Shown: positions 24,974 to 27,858 of the stretch, piece by piece
How the letters are laid out: each line of letters opens with the position of its first letter
Position numbering within the stretch: the first letter of the stretch is position 1
Assembly (NCBI GenBank): GCA_964444735.1
Contig: CAYUIJ010000021.1
Coordinates: 1 to 27,858 of the forward strand
Direction of reading: 5' to 3'
Length of the DNA stretch: 27,858 nucleotides
DNA from: Phocaeicola_A sp964444735
Lineage (GTDB): Bacteria > Bacteroidota > Bacteroidia > Bacteroidales > Bacteroidaceae
Made by a program: the position numbers and the translations under genes
The notes under the pieces: generated by a model
Seen by the model: the letters and a program-made list of their open reading frames with translations, nothing else
What the model was told of the DNA's origin: nothing
Databases searched by the model: none

Positions 24974-25396
24974 CTCAATAAGAGTTATAAAAAACTATAA
25001 ACAGCGCATAAAATACTCTTTTCAGCAACTTGAAAATGCTTTTAAGCATATTTTTTTCGTATCTCTACAGAAATCATTATATCTTTGCTCTGAATTTAAT
25101 CCATATTCTAAATTATGAGTTACAAACTTACTTAAATAAGGGAAAGAGGTATCGTGATGTTCTCATACCTCACCAAGAAAGTTACCATGCAGAATTCATG
25201 ACGGTAGTTTCTCAAGCGTAGGTATGAGTTTGCGTACAATGCGCCCTTATGAAAAAGGGGCTGGATGAATACAAAGACAAAAAAACGGAAAGATAATCTT
25301 CATATAAATTTATCAGTATCGCAAATTGCGCATGTCTTGGTCATATCATGCGTGTACAGGCTGTGTTTTTCTTACTCCCAATCACACTAAACAAAC
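24974..25396. other. Structured intergenic region before the RsmI-like gene
   Basis: About 420 bp hold no supported gene. On the plus strand a TATCTTTG (25080-25087) could be a -7 box for the downstream genes. After it lie repeats that can pair in two exclusive ways: GAGGTAT (25146-25152) with ATACCTC (25165-25171), or CTCATACCT (25162-25170) with AGGTATGAG (25220-25228). A GCCCTT/AAGGGGC hairpin follows (25243-25261). A small palindrome with a T-run (25036-25057) looks like a weak plus-strand terminator. A 63-codon frame at 25030-25221 crosses these and looks spurious. Confidence 0.45.
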
Positions 25397-26101
25397 ATGG
25401 AAACAGCACTCTATCTTCTTCCGGTCACTCTTGGCGACACTCCCATTGAAACCGTTCTGCCGTCATACAACCGTGACATCATTGTCCACATCCGGCACTT
25501 CATTGTAGAAGATATCCGTTCGGCCCGCCGCTTTCTGAAGAAGACAAGCCGCAATATTGATATTGACAACCTTATTTTCTACCCGCTTAACAAGCACACT
25601 TCCCCCGAATCCCTGTCGGGCTATCTCAAACCGCTTGAAGCAGGCGAATCAATAGGTATCATTTCCGAAGCCGGCTGTCCGGCCGTAGCCGATCCGGGTG
25701 CCGATGTAGTAGCCATAGCCCAGCGCAAAGGACTCCGTGTCATACCATTGGTAGGCCCGTCATCCATCATACTGTCGGTCATGGGTTCCGGTTTCAACGG
25801 ACAGAGCTTTGCCTTTCACGGTTACCTGCCCATCAAGGCACCCGAACGTATCAAGGCGATCAAGCTGCTTGAACAGCGCATTTATTCAGAAAACCAGACG
25901 CAGCTTTTCATCGAAACCCCTTACCGCAACCATAAGATGTTCAACGATATTGTAAGCACCTGTCGTCCGCAAACCAAACTCTGCATAGCAGCCAATCTGA
26001 CTTGCAAAGGTGAATACATAAAGACCCACAGCATCAAAGACTGGAAAGACCATTATCCTGATTTGTCAAAAATACCCTGCATATTCTTACTTTATAAATA
26101 A
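25397..26101 (+). CDS. RsmI-like SAM-dependent tetrapyrrole-methylase-fold methyltransferase
   Basis: This 234-residue protein has the TP_methylase fold of RsmI (16S rRNA 2'-O-methyltransferase for C1402). The RsmI loop SEAGCPAVADPG (about 91-102) corresponds to SDAGTPxISDPG; VIPLVGPSS, FAFHGYLP and FIETPYRN follow in order. The last matches the FYESPHR region. It is shorter than typical RsmI (about 280 residues) and lacks its C-terminal extension. It may be a divergent Bacteroidetes paralogue with another RNA target rather than the true RsmI. The small membrane-protein gene starts 9 bp downstream. Confidence 0.8.
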   Translation: METALYLLPVTLGDTPIETVLPSYNRDIIVHIRHFIVEDIRSARRFLKKTSRNIDIDNLIFYPLNKHTSPESLSGYLKPLEAGESIGIISEAGCPAVADPGADVVAIAQRKGLRVIPLVGPSSIILSVMGSGFNGQSFAFHGYLPIKAPERIKAIKLLEQRIYSENQTQLFIETPYRNHKMFNDIVSTCRPQTKLCIAANLTCKGEYIKTHSIKDWKDHYPDLSKIPCIFLLYK

Positions 26102-26110
26102 TTGCATGCC

Positions 26111-26464
26111 ATGAGAGAACTTATTACATATCTGATTATTGCCGTTGTTGGCTTTTACCTTTTTCCACTGTTCTGCAGTGCCGAAACGGTATCCACCTAT
26201 TTCCCCACCATGCTGAATCCCGTCATATTCTTCATCTGTTCCTACTCTTACGGCACAATACGCCCTAACGGATGGTGGTTCCCGCTGCTAATAACCGTGC
26301 TTTTCATTCCGGTACTGTTTGTCTACTATCACCCATCCGAATGGTATTTCCTCATCGGATATGCGGGCGTATCGTTCATCGGTTCTGCCATAGGATGGCT
26401 TATCGGCAAAAAGAAACTGGAAGAAGAAACCAGGCAACGGAAAGAAAATCTGAAAAACAAATAA
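26111..26464 (+). CDS. Small multi-pass membrane protein of unknown function
   Basis: The protein has 117 residues from the ATG at 26111; an in-frame TTG nine bases upstream is a poorer start. Four hydrophobic segments (about residues 4-22, 35-46, 55-72 and 80-97) end in a GKKK and a charged tail (KLEEETRQRKENLKNK) that is probably cytoplasmic. I recognise no family. It sits 9 bp after the methyltransferase, so the two are probably co-transcribed, but a shared job is not evident. The next feature is the tRNA. Confidence 0.72.
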   Translation: MRELITYLIIAVVGFYLFPLFCSAETVSTYFPTMLNPVIFFICSYSYGTIRPNGWWFPLLITVLFIPVLFVYYHPSEWYFLIGYAGVSFIGSAIGWLIGKKKLEEETRQRKENLKNK

Positions 26465-26502
26465 GTATTATCGCTTTTCTTGGCGATTTAAAGAAAAACA
26501 CC

Positions 26503-26510
26503 TATCTTTG
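26503..26510 (+). promoter_or_regulatory. -7 element of tRNA-Ala
   Basis: TATCTTTG, 20 bp before the tRNA 5' end, matches TAnnTTTG. A partial -33 (CTTG at 26479-26482) lies 20 bp upstream. Confidence 0.6.
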
Positions 26511-26530
26511 CGTTGTCTTTTTCAGTTAAA

Positions 26531-26604
26531 GGGGCGTTAGCTCATCCGGCTAGAGCGTAACACTGGCAGTGTTAAGGTGATCGGTTCGAGTCCGATACGC
26601 TCCA
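26531..26604 (+). tRNA. tRNA-Ala (anticodon GGC)
   Basis: The 74-nt cloverleaf folds fully. The acceptor stem GGGGCGT/ACGCTCC includes the G3:U70 wobble that marks alanine tRNAs. D-stem GCTC/GAGC, anticodon stem TAACA/TGTTA with loop CTGGCAG, and T-stem ATCGG/CCGAT with loop TTCGAGT follow. The anticodon GGC (26565-26567) reads GCC and GCU. The discriminator is A, and CCA is not encoded. Confidence 0.96.
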
Positions 26605-26794
26605 CACTCCTATCAATTAAAATCAGGGCATTCAGCAAATGTCTTTCAAAAAAATAGAAATGGCACCTGAAGATGACTGATTATTATAGTCATTCCTATA
26701 TGTCATTTTATTGTAATTTTTCTATGCATACTCCCATTCAGACTCAACGTTTTTTGCCGTCAGGCCTCATTCTCGGAGGAATAGCTGAAGATAC

Positions 26795-26846
26795 AAAAAA
26801 GCCCGCTGACTCGCATACTTTTGAATATGAACCAGCTGGCTTTTTT
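26795..26846. terminator. Bidirectional terminator between tRNA-Ala and mscS
   Basis: AAAAAAGCCCGCTG (26795-26808) and CAGCTGGCTTTTTT (26833-26846) pair over 14 bp with one mismatch. They leave A/T runs on both sides, as in terminators that work both ways. The loop can add a short CATA/TATG stem. It separates the plus-strand tRNA unit from minus-strand mscS. The rest of 26605-26915 holds nothing I recognise. Confidence 0.8.
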
Positions 26847-26915
26847 GCTATTTACCGAATATCCCCAATATATCCTATTCACAGGTAACAGATTTTCCAT
26901 GAAAGATATATATGT

Positions 26916-27761
26916 TTAATTCTCAGCCCGATGTACCGTAAGTTGCGGAAATGGGAAACCAATACTTTCCTTATTAAATGTTGCGTACACTTTCTTGTTT
27001 ATATCAAAATATACATCCCAATAATCTGTTATTTTTGTCCATGCCCTAACTTTTATATTCACACTGCTATCAGCCAATGCATCCAAACCTACAAAAGGAG
27101 CCGGATCTTTAAGGATTCGCTCATCTTCATTAATAATACGTTCCAATACTGTTTTCACTCTATCATAACTTTCACCATATTCAACTCCAAACACCCATTC
27201 AACTCTTCTTGTTTCCTGACGATTATAATTAGTTATAGCATTACTACTCAAGGATCCATTGGGAACATATATAATTTTGTTATCTATAGTAGTGAGAATA
27301 GTATGAAATATCTGTATTTCTTTCACAGTTCCACTAACACCTGGACCATCTATAAAGTCACCAATCTTAAATGGTTTGAATATTAATATAACCAATCCTC
27401 CTGCAAAATTTGACAAATTACCTGACAGAGCCATACCAATAGCCACACCTGCTGATGCTAACAATGCTGCCAAACTTGTTGTTTCAACTCCCAACTCACT
27501 AATAATAGCAAATACTAAAACAAGATTCAAAAGAATGTTAAGCAAACTTCTCAAGAAAGTCTGAACACTTATTTCCAATTTTCTCTTCTCAAGAATAGTC
27601 ATTAATAATCGACCAATCTGCTTAATAATAAATCTACCAACTATATATATAATTATCGCACCGATTATACTCTTTCCGGCTTCAACACCATAATCAAGTA
27701 ATTTATCCATTACTTGGCTCAAGTTCACATCCACTCCTGTACTCAATAAAATATTATTCAT
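26916..27761 (-). CDS. MscS-family mechanosensitive channel
   Basis: This 281-residue small-conductance channel protein has three membrane helices. The third is the gly/ala-rich pore helix (ASAGVAIGMALSGNLSNFAGG, about residues 98-119). The beta domain follows with KPFKIGDFI, a GTVKEIQIFHT loop and YVPNGSL, and then the alpha/beta C-terminal domain with the final FPFPQLTVH. Length and order match E. coli MscS (286 residues). Homoheptamers open under membrane tension to release solutes after osmotic downshock, in the inner membrane. It is probably monocistronic. Confidence 0.95.
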   Translation of the reverse strand: MNNILLSTGVDVNLSQVMDKLLDYGVEAGKSIIGAIIIYIVGRFIIKQIGRLLMTILEKRKLEISVQTFLRSLLNILLNLVLVFAIISELGVETTSLAALLASAGVAIGMALSGNLSNFAGGLVILIFKPFKIGDFIDGPGVSGTVKEIQIFHTILTTIDNKIIYVPNGSLSSNAITNYNRQETRRVEWVFGVEYGESYDRVKTVLERIINEDERILKDPAPFVGLDALADSSVNIKVRAWTKITDYWDVYFDINKKVYATFNKESIGFPFPQLTVHRAEN

Positions 27762-27780
27762 AACAAATATTAAAAAACAT

Positions 27781-27788
27781 CAAATATA
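27781..27788 (-). promoter_or_regulatory. -7 element of mscS
   Basis: TATATTTG on the minus strand, 20 bp before the mscS ATG. No clear -33 TTTG is seen, and the leader would be very short. Confidence 0.5.
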
Positions 27789-27858
27789 AATTAGATAAAC
27801 GCACTGATGAGACATAATGCCTGTATTTTGCCCTCATGGAAAAATGCAGGCATCCCAC

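Noticed and set aside
26673..26888. 71-codon plus-strand frame after tRNA-Ala
   Set aside because: It runs through the bidirectional terminator and has no family features.

Overview
The window looks like a chromosome segment of a gut-type Bacteroidales bacterium (Bacteroides, Phocaeicola or a close relative). This rests on three things: Bacteroidetes-type promoters with the -7 motif TAnnTTTG and sometimes a -33 TTTG; a Bacteroidetes-type LptD; and secreted pectin-type glycoside hydrolases. The species is not assigned.

Layout. A secreted GH28 pectinase-like gene (232-1815, +) is followed by ung (2057-2719, +) and a convergent lptD (2774-5527, -). A gene-poor stretch of about 760 bp leads to a PfkB sugar kinase (6291-7220, +). 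Next is a minus-strand type I restriction-modification operon (16183 down to 7412): hsdM1, hsdM2, hsdS, a tyrosine recombinase, a half-length hsdS cassette and hsdR. Several of its junctions overlap or nearly touch. Then come a possible short orphan RNA (about 16645-16707), a DUF1573 protein and an AlaX-like editing protein (all +). A carboxyltransferase (20075-18300, -) has a biotinyl-like C-terminal domain without the biotin lysine. A minus-strand pectin-type operon (24909-20341) encodes GH28, DUF4861 and GH43. The right end holds an RsmI-like methyltransferase, a small membrane protein and tRNA-Ala(GGC) on +, and an MscS channel on -.

How the genes work together. The R-M operon is the most interesting part. 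The half hsdS is bounded by the same two short repeats (23 and 24 bp) that bound the second target-recognition domain of the full hsdS, in the same orientation, with the recombinase gene between the two. Exchange between the repeats would change DNA specificity in frame. Two different complete HsdM proteins are encoded in tandem, so the methyltransferase may be a heterodimer. An 11-bp inverted repeat flanks 49 bp just upstream of the operon. The three-gene GH operon and the distant GH28 paralogue probably act on a pectic polymer, but no SusC/SusD pair, sensor or lyase lies in the window.

All calls come from reading the sequence and translations. No database search or structure prediction was run.
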